A stretch of 35,900 nt of DNA from a virus: the IMG/VR virus record IMGVR_UViG_3300025000_000270, positions 1 to 35,900 of that record; one strand, given 5' to 3'. Position numbers and translations under genes: made by a program. Positions 6,286 through 14,199 of the stretch are shown here, piece after piece. Below the pieces are notes generated by a model. The model saw nothing but the letters and a program-made list of their open reading frames with translations, was not told the origin of the DNA and made no database searches. Numbering within the stretch: the first letter of the stretch is position 1; the number at the start of each line of letters is the position of its first letter.

Positions 6286-7440
6286 ATGCGGATACATAAG
6301 GCTATAAAATTAAAACTATACCCAAATAAAGAACAGGAAAAGCATTTGATTGAAACGATAAATGCTTGTAGATTTGTATGGAATTATTATCTTGCAAAGA
6401 GAAAGGAAGAATATCTTAATGGGAATAAGTCTTTTAACTATTATAAGTGTGCAAAAGATCTAACGATTCTAAAGAAGTCAGATGATTTTAAGTGGATTAG
6501 TAATTCTCAAATACACCCATTACAGCAGTCATTAAGAAATCTTGATATTGCATACACTCGATTCTTTAAGAAGAAATCAAAATATCCAATATTTAAGAGC
6601 AAAAATGATCCTATAAAATCATTCCAGAAGCCTCGTGATTGGAAGATTATCGGAAATAAAATTCAAATAGAGAAATGGGTTGCTATTAGATTTAGAGGTA
6701 CACTACCAAGTAGTGAATGCAAATTAGGAGCAATTACTGTGGTTAGCCAAAATGGAAAATGGTACGCATCTATAAAATATACAGAAGATGTCACAGTAAA
6801 AAAGAAAGCTGGAAATCCGATCGGTATAGATATGGGGCTTACGCATTTAGCGATAACAAGTGAGGGAGATAAATATGTCAATATTAGAAGTTTCAGAAAG
6901 AGCGAAAAGAAATTGGCAGAAGCACAGAGAGTGCTATCAAGAAAAACAAAAGGAAGCAGCCGAAGGAATAAACAAAAGGTCGTCGTGGCAACAATCCACG
7001 AAAAGATAAAGAACAGAAGGATAAACCATCTTCATCAGACGAGCCATCGCATTACGAGCGAAAACCAAGCAGTAATCGTATGTGAGGATCTTGCAGTAAA
7101 GAATATGCTCAAAAACAGGAAACTGTCTAAGGCAATTTCAGACGCAGGGTGGGGAGAGTTTTTAAGACAATTAGAATACAAGCAAATTTGGAGAGGTGGG
7201 GAATTTGTCAAAGTAGATAGATTTTTCCCGTCATCAAAGACCTGTTCTAATTGCAATCACATTGTTGAGAAATTACCGTTAAACATCCGAGAATGGACTT
7301 GCCCGAAATGCGAGGCAATCCACGATCGGGACGTAAATGCGGCTAAGATGATTCTCAAACAAGGGCTAAGGAATAGCCGATACGCAGAGGATAGTAAGAC
7401 CAAGCGCAAGCGAGGCAAATCCGTTGAAGCGCGAAGATAA
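6286..7440 (+). CDS. tnpB: TnpB (OrfB) RNA-guided nuclease of the IS200/IS605 group
   Basis: 384 aa, full length and apparently active. The N-terminal wedge part begins KAIKLKLYPNKEQEKHL with RFVWNYYLAKR. The RuvC triad is D182 (IGIDMGLTHLAI), E267 (VIVCEDLAV) and D349 (HDRDVNAA). The zinc ribbon is C320-x2-C323 and C339-x2-C342. No TnpA lies nearby, so the gene is either a solitary element moved in trans or has been adopted by the phage. TnpB guide RNAs come from the gene's 3' end. Here that region holds GGCTA-AGGAA-TAGCC (a hairpin near 7363-7381) and GCGC/GCGC pairs near the stop, so an omega RNA is plausible but its end is not visible. Confidence 0.95.
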   Translation: MRIHKAIKLKLYPNKEQEKHLIETINACRFVWNYYLAKRKEEYLNGNKSFNYYKCAKDLTILKKSDDFKWISNSQIHPLQQSLRNLDIAYTRFFKKKSKYPIFKSKNDPIKSFQKPRDWKIIGNKIQIEKWVAIRFRGTLPSSECKLGAITVVSQNGKWYASIKYTEDVTVKKKAGNPIGIDMGLTHLAITSEGDKYVNIRSFRKSEKKLAEAQRVLSRKTKGSSRRNKQKVVVATIHEKIKNRRINHLHQTSHRITSENQAVIVCEDLAVKNMLKNRKLSKAISDAGWGEFLRQLEYKQIWRGGEFVKVDRFFPSSKTCSNCNHIVEKLPLNIREWTCPKCEAIHDRDVNAAKMILKQGLRNSRYAEDSKTKRKRGKSVEARR

Positions 7441-7468
7441 TTTATTATTATTCCGTACAATCTAAACT

Positions 7469-7579
7469 ATGAACATACTATGCTGGTTAGGAATCCACTT
7501 ATGGGTATTAAGAACAAATGAGAACTTTCTATTCGACAGAAAACAATGCTCCCGATGTAATAAGACTAAAATACTATGA
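7469..7579 (+). CDS. Small CxxC protein
   Basis: 36 aa. It reads MNILCWLGIHLWVLR and ends QCSRCNKTKIL. The C-W-x-G-x-H-x-W start with a C-x2-C end is a common pattern of tiny phage proteins probably binding zinc through four ligands. It overlaps the next gene by four bases. Confidence 0.6.
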   Translation: MNILCWLGIHLWVLRTNENFLFDRKQCSRCNKTKIL

Positions 7580-7731
7580 ACCAAGACCAAGAAAAATTAG
7601 TAAAGGAAGCGATTAGAAAGTTAAGATCAAAGGCAATCCAAAGAAGGAGAGAAGCCGACCAATACGATAAGCAAGCTGATAAGCTCCAAGGAGATACAGA
7701 CGGGTATTCTGCCCTTGATGACGAGGATTAA
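7576..7731 (+). CDS. Small charged helical protein
   Basis: 51 aa. Basic N-terminal helix (KEAIRKLRSKAIQRRREAD) and acidic tail (SALDDED). The ATG overlaps the preceding stop. Not recognised. Confidence 0.5.
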   Translation: MNQDQEKLVKEAIRKLRSKAIQRRREADQYDKQADKLQGDTDGYSALDDED

Positions 7732-7734
7732 TAG

Positions 7735-7763
7735 TTGCAAGCATTTTGATAAAGTTGTATAAT
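7735..7763 (+). promoter_or_regulatory. Promoter giving a near-leaderless transcript
   Basis: TTGCAA (7735-7740), 17 bases, TATAAT (7758-7763). The ATG at 7772 is nine bases after the -10, so the message would start within about two bases of the start codon. No Shine-Dalgarno can fit. Confidence 0.75.
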
Positions 7764-7771
7764 ATCTTTAA

Positions 7772-8083
7772 ATGGCTTTACGCAGAACACCGATAAAAAA
7801 AGTTGGAAAAGTTGGAAAGGCAAACATAGAAGCGCGAAAGATGATCGCGGATAAGTGCGAGGAGATAGGATTAAACAGGTGCGAGCTAAGGTTAGATGGA
7901 TGTTTAATAAATTGGGCTTTAGCCCCAGCTCATCGTAAAAAGAGAATGTTCTATCATGGGAATGCAGAAGAACTGGCAGATTATAAGCAATGGGTTTGTG
8001 CCTGCACACCATGCCATATGAAGATTGAGAATGACGAACAACTTACAGAGCAAATATTCTTAAAACTAAGAGGAACAGAATGA
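7772..8083 (+). CDS. HNH-like nuclease domain protein
   Basis: 103 aa. Metal ligands and HNH-type spacing are visible: CELRLDGC (residues 37-44), then APAHRKKR (52-59), then CACTPCHMKIE (77-87). Small phage HNH proteins of this form often lie beside rusA or terminase genes and may act in packaging or recombination. It overlaps rusA by four bases. It is distinct from the homing-type HNH proteins at 5469 and 30679. The precise role is not known. Confidence 0.68.
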   Translation: MALRRTPIKKVGKVGKANIEARKMIADKCEEIGLNRCELRLDGCLINWALAPAHRKKRMFYHGNAEELADYKQWVCACTPCHMKIENDEQLTEQIFLKLRGTE

Positions 8084-8448
8084 TAATCTTAAAAGGTACT
8101 CCGCTAAGCACATCGCATATATATAAATATAGATCGTTTGGGAAGTTTATATCCGGCTACATGAGCCAAGCAGGAAAGAACGCAAAACTCGCTTATCAGA
8201 TAGAGTTCAAACAACAGTTTAAGGGAAAACCAATAGAAGGAGATCTTGCCCTCGAAGTACATTATTATTTTGGAGACAAACGGAAAAGGGATATAGACAA
8301 TTTTACAAAGTTGTGGTTAGACGCTGGAACTGGTATACTATGGATAGATGATGTACAGATAACTGACCTACATCTTGTAAAACATTACGATAAAGAAAAT
8401 CCACATATAGAGATAGAAATTAAAGAACTAACCAAACATATCACCTAA
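8080..8448 (+). CDS. rusA: RusA-family Holliday-junction resolvase
   Basis: 122 aa, the normal size of RusA. The conserved active-site segment DKRKRDIDNFTKLWLDA and the GILWIDDVQITDL stretch (residues 68-98) carry the acidic residues that bind metal and cut four-way junctions. It completes the recombination set (Erf, YqaJ, SSB, NinB-like) although encoded about 5 kb away. ATGA overlap with the preceding gene. Confidence 0.94.
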   Translation: MIILKGTPLSTSHIYKYRSFGKFISGYMSQAGKNAKLAYQIEFKQQFKGKPIEGDLALEVHYYFGDKRKRDIDNFTKLWLDAGTGILWIDDVQITDLHLVKHYDKENPHIEIEIKELTKHIT

Positions 8449-8489
8449 ACCATAAAAGTCGATCATAGAGGCATGTAGAACTGATAAAT

Positions 8490-8591
8490 ATGCTTTCAGA
8501 GAAGTATTTAATAGCAATAATAATTATATTACAGATATTTGTAATTTTCTGTTTATACATGGCAATTAAAAACAAAGAATTTGATGAGTAA
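8490..8591 (+). CDS. Tiny single-pass membrane protein
   Basis: 33 aa. LIAIIIILQIFVIFCLYMAI is one hydrophobic membrane segment, followed by a charged tail NKEFDE. It overlaps the next gene by eight bases. Not recognised. Confidence 0.5.
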   Translation: MLSEKYLIAIIIILQIFVIFCLYMAIKNKEFDE

Positions 8592-9534
8592 CATAGCCTA
8601 CCCACCAGACAACATATTCAAGTTTCGTCAAAATAGACAAAATCCTTCAGAGATCAAAAAACAGGAAGGCAATGTTGGTTTCATAACGAAAGCAATGATT
8701 TATGATGAAAAAGGAGAATATAAATATGGAAAGGGTATTTTTATGGAATATGAAGATGTTCCCTTTCCGTCAAAAGGACATGTCATACCAGAAGCAGTAT
8801 ATGCAACAGGACAGGTAAAAAGACTATTGATAAGTTCGATAAAGTTTATTGCAGGGAGGGAGATGATTTTCCCTCTTATAGGATTTATATTTACAAATAA
8901 GGCTAAAGTCATAGATAGATTTATAACCACATTCATAGATATTGTGGATATAAATATCTTAAAGCCTTATTATTTAAAGAGTGATTATTATTCTGCAGCA
9001 GCAAAAGAATTAAGAACATTCTTAAGGGAAAGTATTAAATCATTCGGTGTAGATCATAATAAATCAGATCTATTCGGAGAAATAATATGTATGTTATTTC
9101 AATATGACAATGCCTATTATTATCGGTTAATAGATATAATGAGTGAAACTTCACAAGAGGAAATGTTAAATGATTTTCCGAAAGAGATTGACAAACTTGC
9201 AAAGATATTGATAGAGCGCGATCCTAATATTCATCAATTAAAGAAATACGACGCAATCCATAAACTTGTAAGGGTGCTCTATATCATCCCGTCATTCAGG
9301 AAAGCAATTAAGGCAGGAATAAAAGCAGTAAATTTTAAAGGATGGCAAATGGATGAGGCAGATATATATCATACGAATCTATACGATGGATATAATATGC
9401 GAGGGCTTACATTCAATGAACGATTTAAAGAATATTGTGATTTCCATGGCGGTAAAGAAAATACACCTCCTAGAATCCACTGGTGGTATGAAGGCGGAGA
9501 GATAAAGACAGAAATAATTAAATTTACAGCATGA
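8584..9534 (+). CDS. Hypothetical 316-aa protein
   Basis: 316 aa from the ATG at 8584; a TTG one codon upstream is an unlikely alternative. No recognised motif. It has a hydrophobic patch (MIFPLIGFIFTN) near residue 100 and a long helical middle (YSAAAKELRTFLRESIKSF and ARILIERD-like text). The C-terminal part is rich in Y, W and H (FCDFHGGKEN, IHWWYEGG). It sits between membrane peptides of 33 and 32 aa that overlap its ends, so the three may act together. Confidence 0.7.
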   Translation: MSNIAYPPDNIFKFRQNRQNPSEIKKQEGNVGFITKAMIYDEKGEYKYGKGIFMEYEDVPFPSKGHVIPEAVYATGQVKRLLISSIKFIAGREMIFPLIGFIFTNKAKVIDRFITTFIDIVDINILKPYYLKSDYYSAAAKELRTFLRESIKSFGVDHNKSDLFGEIICMLFQYDNAYYYRLIDIMSETSQEEMLNDFPKEIDKLAKILIERDPNIHQLKKYDAIHKLVRVLYIIPSFRKAIKAGIKAVNFKGWQMDEADIYHTNLYDGYNMRGLTFNERFKEYCDFHGGKENTPPRIHWWYEGGEIKTEIIKFTA

Positions 9535-9629
9535 CTCGACACGAAATATTTATCCAATGGCTCAAGATAGTTCTCGCAATAACCTACGGAACAGTAATAG
9601 CCGGGCTTCTTTATAGAATTGCTTATTGA
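9531..9629 (+). CDS. Tiny membrane protein
   Basis: 32 aa, with one transmembrane helix (LKIVLAITYGTVIAGLLY). The ATG overlaps the preceding TGA. Not recognised. Confidence 0.5.
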   Translation: MTRHEIFIQWLKIVLAITYGTVIAGLLYRIAY

Positions 9630-9654
9630 CGATAAAATAAAATAAGTTTATAAT
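9626..9654 (+). promoter_or_regulatory. Promoter whose -10 box overlaps a start codon
   Basis: TTGACG (9626-9631), 17 bases, TATAAT (9649-9654). The last two bases are part of the ATG at 9653-9655, so this promoter cannot produce an mRNA with that ATG. It more likely drives the terminase genes downstream. Confidence 0.65.
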
Positions 9655-9973
9655 GAAGTATCTTACAAAACCAATCTTTAAGACCAATGGCAAAAAGCCA
9701 AAAGTAATAAGATGTGTTTGTAACTACTGTCAAATAATTTACTGGGAATCCCAATCATTAAGGAAACGAGGATATAACAAGTATTGCTCAACTGAACATT
9801 TTTGCCTTGATAAGGGAATCAACACCGAAACATACAGGAAAAAAAAGAAACCAACCAGTTATAAAGAGTATTTGGAAAAAGAATACAAAAGAAGCCCAAC
9901 AGATGAAACAAGACAAGTAATAAGATTCTACAGAAAGAACCCGGATTATCTAAAAAACTATAAAGGGATATGA
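9653..9973 (+). CDS. Hypothetical protein with zinc-binding cysteines
   Basis: 106 aa. CVCNYCQIIYWES and YNKYCSTEHFC supply four or more cysteines in zinc-finger spacing. The C-terminal half is basic (KYRKKKKPTS-like and EYKRSPTDETR). It may be made by read-through from upstream, because the local promoter starts inside it. It precedes the terminase genes, where small HNH or zinc proteins are usual. Confidence 0.65.
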   Translation: MKYLTKPIFKTNGKKPKVIRCVCNYCQIIYWESQSLRKRGYNKYCSTEHFCLDKGINTETYRKKKKPTSYKEYLEKEYKRSPTDETRQVIRFYRKNPDYLKNYKGI

Positions 9974-10095
9974 AACAGAAAACCAAAAAGACAAAGTTTA
10001 AGAAATGCCCAAAATGCAAAGGCATACATAATGACGAGAAGTTCCACGATCGAGTATGCCCTGACGGGAAAGGATATACACCAACTAATTGGTAA
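9970..10095 (+). CDS. Small zinc-binding peptide
   Basis: 41 aa. KKCPKCKGIHNDEKFHDRVC has a C-x2-C plus C and H pattern. The ATG overlaps the preceding stop, with AAAGGGA just upstream acting as a partial Shine-Dalgarno. Not recognised. Confidence 0.55.
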   Translation: MKQKTKKTKFKKCPKCKGIHNDEKFHDRVCPDGKGYTPTNW

Positions 10096-10097
10096 TT

Positions 10098-10544
10098 ATG
10101 GCTAATAAGGGAGAAAAAATTGTAGATGAATTGACTCCACGCCAAATGGAGTTTATTCGTTTATACAATGACCCTAAAAGCAAAACATTCTCCAATGCTT
10201 ATCGAAGTGCAATAGAGGCGGGATATACAGAAGAATACGCAACTTCTATAACTGGCAAAGGAAACGAATGGATGGCAGAAAATGTAAGCAGGCGCAAAAG
10301 GATGCTTGAAAAGGCAGAAAATAGGCTTGAGAAGTTGTTGGGTAGCAAAGATGAACGAGTAGCCGGAGATATAGCAAAGTTCGTTGCAAAGACTGTTGGG
10401 AAGGATAATTATTCCGATAGAACAGAGCACACAGGCAAAGACGGTAAAGACTTAATGCCTACTCCTATATTGGGAGGTATTTCACAAGATGTATCAGCAA
10501 ACAACAGCACTTCGCAAAATACTACAATTAAAAAAGCGTCTTAG
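10098..10544 (+). CDS. terS: Terminase small subunit
   Basis: 148 aa from the ATG at 10098 (a TTG at 10089 is possible). The TerS pattern is clear: LTPRQMEFIRLYNDPKSKTF, NAYRSAIEAGYTEEYA as the DNA-binding HTH, and a later coiled-coil AENRLEKLLGSKDERVAGDI. It selects phage DNA for packaging. Its end overlaps the large subunit by 56 bases in another frame. Confidence 0.9.
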   Translation: MANKGEKIVDELTPRQMEFIRLYNDPKSKTFSNAYRSAIEAGYTEEYATSITGKGNEWMAENVSRRKRMLEKAENRLEKLLGSKDERVAGDIAKFVAKTVGKDNYSDRTEHTGKDGKDLMPTPILGGISQDVSANNSTSQNTTIKKAS

Positions 10545-11685
10545 AATTATTCAAGGAGGTAGTAGTGCAGGAAAGACAATCGCTTTACTTCTTATTCTTA
10601 TAGATAGAGCGCAAAGCGAAAAGGGCAAGACGATCTCTGTAGTATCTGCAACAATCCCCCATCTAAAGCGTGGAGCAATCAAAGACTTCCTTTCGATAAT
10701 GGAGGAGCATGGCTATTATAAAGATGAAAACTGGAATAGAACCGACTATATATATAAATTTGAAACAGGTTCAACGATAGAGTTCTTTTCAGCAGATAGT
10801 TCTGATAAGGTTCGCGGCCCTCGTAGAGATATACTCTTTATAAACGAATGTAATAATATCTCTTTTGAAACATACACCCAGTTGGCGATCCGCACAGCAG
10901 AAGACATTTATCTTGACTACAACCCTGTATCACAGTTCTGGGTGCATGATGAGATTATCCCTAAGTTAGACCATGAGTTTTTAATTCTTACATACAAAGA
11001 TAATGAGGCTTTAAGTCCAAAGATAGTCGAGGAATTAGAAAGCAGAAAGAATAGAAAAGGTTGGTGGGCAGTTTATGGAGAAGGGCAACTGGGGGAGATA
11101 GAAGGAAAAATTTATAAGGGCTGGCAAATAATAGACAAGATACCACATGAGGCACGTCTTGAACGATATGGGATAGACTTCGGCTATTCGGTAGACCCAA
11201 CAGTCATACAAGCGATTTACACTTACAATGGAGGATTTATAATAGATGAGGTAGCCTATCAAAAAGAATTAAGTAATAAGGCTATCGCTGACATTCTCAA
11301 CAATCTTGATAAAGCACTTACAATAGCAGACAGCGCAGAGCCTAAGAGTATTGATGAAATAAAAACCTACGGAGTAAACATCATAGGAGCAATGAAAGGC
11401 CCGGGGAGCGTTGCACAGGGCATACAATGGGTGCAAGACCAGAAGATAAGCATTACGAGGCGTTCTGATAAGACTATTAAGGCCTATAATAACTATCTAT
11501 GGCGAGTAAACAAGGATGGCAAAGTCATTAATGAAGTAGACGACACAATACACGAATGGAGCAATCCGATGGATGCTATCCGCTATGGGTTATCATCATT
11601 TAAATCGACTCACACAGAAAAGGAAAAAATCCTTGAGCAAATGCAACGCAATCAATCGCGACAAAATCTAAACTCTACACGATGA
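10489..11685 (+). CDS. terL: Terminase large subunit
   Basis: 398 aa. ATPase: Walker A GGSSAGKT (23-30), Walker B ILFINE (115-120) and a coupling motif YNP (144-146). Nuclease: D230 in GIDFG and D281 in ADSAEP. These drive DNA into the prohead and cut it. The length is short but within the range for compact TerL. The start inside terS gives a 56-base overlap, and the start is well placed because Walker A follows closely. Divergent from model phages. Confidence 0.95.
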   Translation: MYQQTTALRKILQLKKRLRIIQGGSSAGKTIALLLILIDRAQSEKGKTISVVSATIPHLKRGAIKDFLSIMEEHGYYKDENWNRTDYIYKFETGSTIEFFSADSSDKVRGPRRDILFINECNNISFETYTQLAIRTAEDIYLDYNPVSQFWVHDEIIPKLDHEFLILTYKDNEALSPKIVEELESRKNRKGWWAVYGEGQLGEIEGKIYKGWQIIDKIPHEARLERYGIDFGYSVDPTVIQAIYTYNGGFIIDEVAYQKELSNKAIADILNNLDKALTIADSAEPKSIDEIKTYGVNIIGAMKGPGSVAQGIQWVQDQKISITRRSDKTIKAYNNYLWRVNKDGKVINEVDDTIHEWSNPMDAIRYGLSSFKSTHTEKEKILEQMQRNQSRQNLNSTR

Positions 11686-11708
11686 GAAAAAATAATCTGT
11701 GCTATAAT
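11681..11708 (+). promoter_or_regulatory. Late-type promoter before the portal gene
   Basis: GATGAG (weak -35, 11681-11686), a 16-base spacer ending TGC, and TATAAT (11703-11708), which makes an extended -10. The stretch TGAGAAAAAATAAT then six bases then TATAATAAAA is shared with the promoter at 14111. Confidence 0.65.
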
Positions 11709-11741
11709 AAAACAAAGGTATAACAACTGGTGGTGATACCG

Positions 11742-13520
11742 ATGCAAGACACGATCTATGATCTAATCCGCAAAGCGGAAAAAAACTATACAAACGGAAC
11801 ATTGAAGATGGGGAAGTATGTTGATTTTGATATGCTCGAAACAATCGAGACAATCAACGCATACTCACATTCCAAGCATACATCTGGGCCAACCGATGCC
11901 CTCGGAAGGGAGAAGCCTTTCTTTAATATCGTTACCGCGGCAATAAATGTATGGTACAAGGCTACTGACATTGACCGTAAGAACATACGATTTAAAGCAA
12001 CCAAAGCAGGGAACTATATCAAGGCGTTCATAGCGTCTATTTTGCTTAGACACTGGATGAGGCAAGAGAACTTCGGTAAGTTCCTCAATGACTGGGGTAG
12101 AGTATTGGCAAAGTATGGCTCGGCTGTTAGCAAATTCGTGGAAAAAGATGGCCAACTAATACCAACGGTAGTTGCATGGGATAGACTTATCTGTGACCCC
12201 CTCAACTTCAGGGATAATATAAAGATAGAAAAACTATATTACACCCCGGCCAAGTTACGCAGGATGCCCTATGATCAAGAATTGATAAAGGAGGCAATAA
12301 AAAGCGCAACGGAATCACGAGAAGACATAAGAGGAGAAAAAAAGGATTTACGAGATGATTATATCGGAGTTTATGAGTTGCATGGAGAACTCCCATTGTC
12401 ATATTTGACAGGAAAAGAAAGCGACGATGAAACATATCGCCAGCAGATGCATGTTATCTTCATAAACGGCGATGATAGCGAACTTACCCTTTACAGCGGG
12501 AAGGAAGAGAAAGACCCATATCTTCTTACGCATCTTATCGAGGAAGAAGACCGTACGCTTAGTATTGGCGCGGTAGAGCATCTATTCGATTCGCAATGGA
12601 TGGTCAATCATTCTGCTAAACAGATTAAAGACCAACTAGATCTTGCCTCTAAAATGGTATTGCAGACGGCAGATGATAACTTCCTCGGCAAGAATGTCCT
12701 CAATAATCTTGAAACGGGAGACATTCTCTTCCATGCCGAAAATAAGCCGCTCACGCAGGTAAACAACCAATCCCACGATACTCCTGCAATATCGAATTAT
12801 CTTGAGATGTGGAAAAGGTTAGCAAGAGAGATTGCATCGACCCCAGAGGCAGTTACGGGCGAAACAATGCCATCAGGGACACCGTACAGTCAGACAGCAC
12901 TCCTTAACCAGGAAATCCACAACCTATTCGGGCTAATGACAGAAAATAAGGGACTTGCAATAGAAGAAATGATGCGCGAATTCGTTATCCCATTTTGGAA
13001 GCGAAGGAAACTGAACAACAGCGATGAAGTGGCTGTATTGCTTGAAGGAGAAGAATTGGAAAATCTTGACGAACTTGATCTGCCCATAAAACTTGAACAA
13101 GAATTGAAAAACAGAATACTCGGTGGACAGGAACTCGGTACGATAGAAGAAATGACTGCGGGTATTAAAGAACAGCAAAAGAAGTTCGGTAATACGCGTT
13201 TTCTCAAGGTAAAGAAAACATGGAAGCAATACCTCGCAGATCTTGAAGACAGCGTAGAAGTGGAGGTAACGGGTGAAAACAGCGATAAGCAAGCAACACT
13301 CACGACATTAAACACATTGTTGCAGACAGTTGCTGGCAATCCGCAGATACTCGTAGACCCAAATGGAAAGATGCTATTTAACGCCATACTTGCCGAAAGC
13401 GGTGTGGTTTCCCCCGTACAATTAAAAGGCGTAGCCCAACAAGCCCCCCCGGTGGCACAGGCTCAACAGGTCGGTACGCCTCAACAAGTAAATCAAATAA
13501 ATCAACCAATACCACAATGA
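11742..13520 (+). CDS. Portal protein
   Basis: 592 aa from the ATG at 11742; a GTG at 11730 is an alternative. It follows TerL and precedes the scaffold and capsid genes as portal genes do. Typical portal text is visible in the crown-stem region: VNHSAKQIKDQLDLASKM, TASTPEAVTGETMPSGTPYS-like and LNQEIHNLFGLMTENKGLAI. It forms the dodecameric DNA channel. The last 25 residues are rich in Q and P and probably disordered. GGTGGTG eight bases upstream of the ATG is a weak Shine-Dalgarno. Confidence 0.9.
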   Translation: MQDTIYDLIRKAEKNYTNGTLKMGKYVDFDMLETIETINAYSHSKHTSGPTDALGREKPFFNIVTAAINVWYKATDIDRKNIRFKATKAGNYIKAFIASILLRHWMRQENFGKFLNDWGRVLAKYGSAVSKFVEKDGQLIPTVVAWDRLICDPLNFRDNIKIEKLYYTPAKLRRMPYDQELIKEAIKSATESREDIRGEKKDLRDDYIGVYELHGELPLSYLTGKESDDETYRQQMHVIFINGDDSELTLYSGKEEKDPYLLTHLIEEEDRTLSIGAVEHLFDSQWMVNHSAKQIKDQLDLASKMVLQTADDNFLGKNVLNNLETGDILFHAENKPLTQVNNQSHDTPAISNYLEMWKRLAREIASTPEAVTGETMPSGTPYSQTALLNQEIHNLFGLMTENKGLAIEEMMREFVIPFWKRRKLNNSDEVAVLLEGEELENLDELDLPIKLEQELKNRILGGQELGTIEEMTAGIKEQQKKFGNTRFLKVKKTWKQYLADLEDSVEVEVTGENSDKQATLTTLNTLLQTVAGNPQILVDPNGKMLFNAILAESGVVSPVQLKGVAQQAPPVAQAQQVGTPQQVNQINQPIPQ

Positions 13521-13633
13521 AGAAAGACAAGAAGATGCCTTCTGAAAAAATGATGAGTGATAAAGAAATGGCAAAGAAGATGAAAGAGAACATGAAGCCA
13601 TCGAAAGCAAAAAAGGCAAAGAAATCTTATTAA
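13517..13633 (+). CDS. Small basic lysine-rich protein
   Basis: 38 aa, mostly K and M (MKKDKKMPSEKMMSDKEMAK). The ATG overlaps the portal stop. Possibly DNA-associated in the virion. Not recognised. Confidence 0.5.
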   Translation: MKKDKKMPSEKMMSDKEMAKKMKENMKPSKAKKAKKSY

Positions 13634-13634
13634 A

Positions 13635-13769
13635 ATGCCCCTAAAAAAAGGAAAATCAAAAAAGGTTATCAGTGAAAATACCCGCAAGGAAATGCATGCT
13701 GGTAAACCACAAAAACAAGCGATAGCAATAGCCATGTCGGTGGCTAAAAAAACTAAAAAGAAAAAATAA
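13635..13769 (+). CDS. DUF6496-like small protein
   Basis: 44 aa. The sequence KGKSKKVISENTRKEMHAGK then PQKQAIAIAMSVAKK matches the widespread phage pattern of a basic start, S-x-N-x-R-x-x-M-x-x-G, and PQKQA-x-AIA. These small proteins occur in the structural module of many environmental phages and have no known function. It ends one base before the next ATG. Confidence 0.75.
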   Translation: MPLKKGKSKKVISENTRKEMHAGKPQKQAIAIAMSVAKKTKKKK

Positions 13770-13770
13770 C

Positions 13771-14109
13771 ATGGCAGAAGCACAAGGTAGGCAGATGATG
13801 TATACCGAAGATGAGTTGACGCTTATCAAGGCGACATTCAAAAACAATGAGAAACTATTAAAGTTAATGCGTAAGGTATTTCTCCCAGAATACGACCCAA
13901 ACGCACCACTAGGACAGGTAATCGATCTATGGCTCTCCCTTCCTGTTAAGGAAATGTCCCCAGAGGCGGCGCAGATAAACATTCTCGCACGCAACTCGCT
14001 TATAATGCACATCGAAAACCAGTTGCAGGTGATAAACGTTTTAGCAACGGCAGAAGTTGAAACAGTAGAGGAGGCACGAGAGCGTGTCGCGAAGAACAGC
14101 TCAAAATAA
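13771..14109 (+). CDS. Hypothetical head-module protein
   Basis: 112 aa, helical (TEDELTLIKATFKNNEKLLK). It lies between the portal and scaffold genes, where head-completion or portal-associated proteins are found, but no family is recognised. Starts one base after the preceding stop. Confidence 0.6.
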   Translation: MAEAQGRQMMYTEDELTLIKATFKNNEKLLKLMRKVFLPEYDPNAPLGQVIDLWLSLPVKEMSPEAAQINILARNSLIMHIENQLQVINVLATAEVETVEEARERVAKNSSK

Positions 14110-14110
14110 T

Positions 14111-14138
14111 TTGAGAAAAAATAATAAGGTGGTATAAT
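14111..14138 (+). promoter_or_regulatory. Promoter for the scaffold and capsid genes
   Basis: TTGAGA (14111-14116), 16 bases, TATAAT (14133-14138). It shares TGAGAAAAAATAAT and TATAATAAAA with the promoter at 11681, which suggests a common late-promoter type. Confidence 0.75.
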
Positions 14139-14152
14139 AAAATTAATCGAGT

Positions 14153-14191
14153 ATCATTTCTCTAAATAAATGATTTTGCGGATATATCCGC
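14153..14191 (+). promoter_or_regulatory. Two adjacent inverted repeats in the scaffold leader
   Basis: ATCATTT (14153-14159) pairs with AAATGAT (14168-14174) around an eight-base loop, and GCGGATATATCCGC (14178-14191) is a perfect 14-bp palindrome. Both sit between the promoter and the ATG at 14200. They may be an operator or an mRNA structure. Confidence 0.55.
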
Positions 14192-14199
14192 TCCAAAAT

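Noticed and set aside
13378-14012. Long minus-strand frames over the portal and scaffold region
   Set aside because: They are mirror frames of well-supported + strand genes, with no start signals or recognisable protein features.
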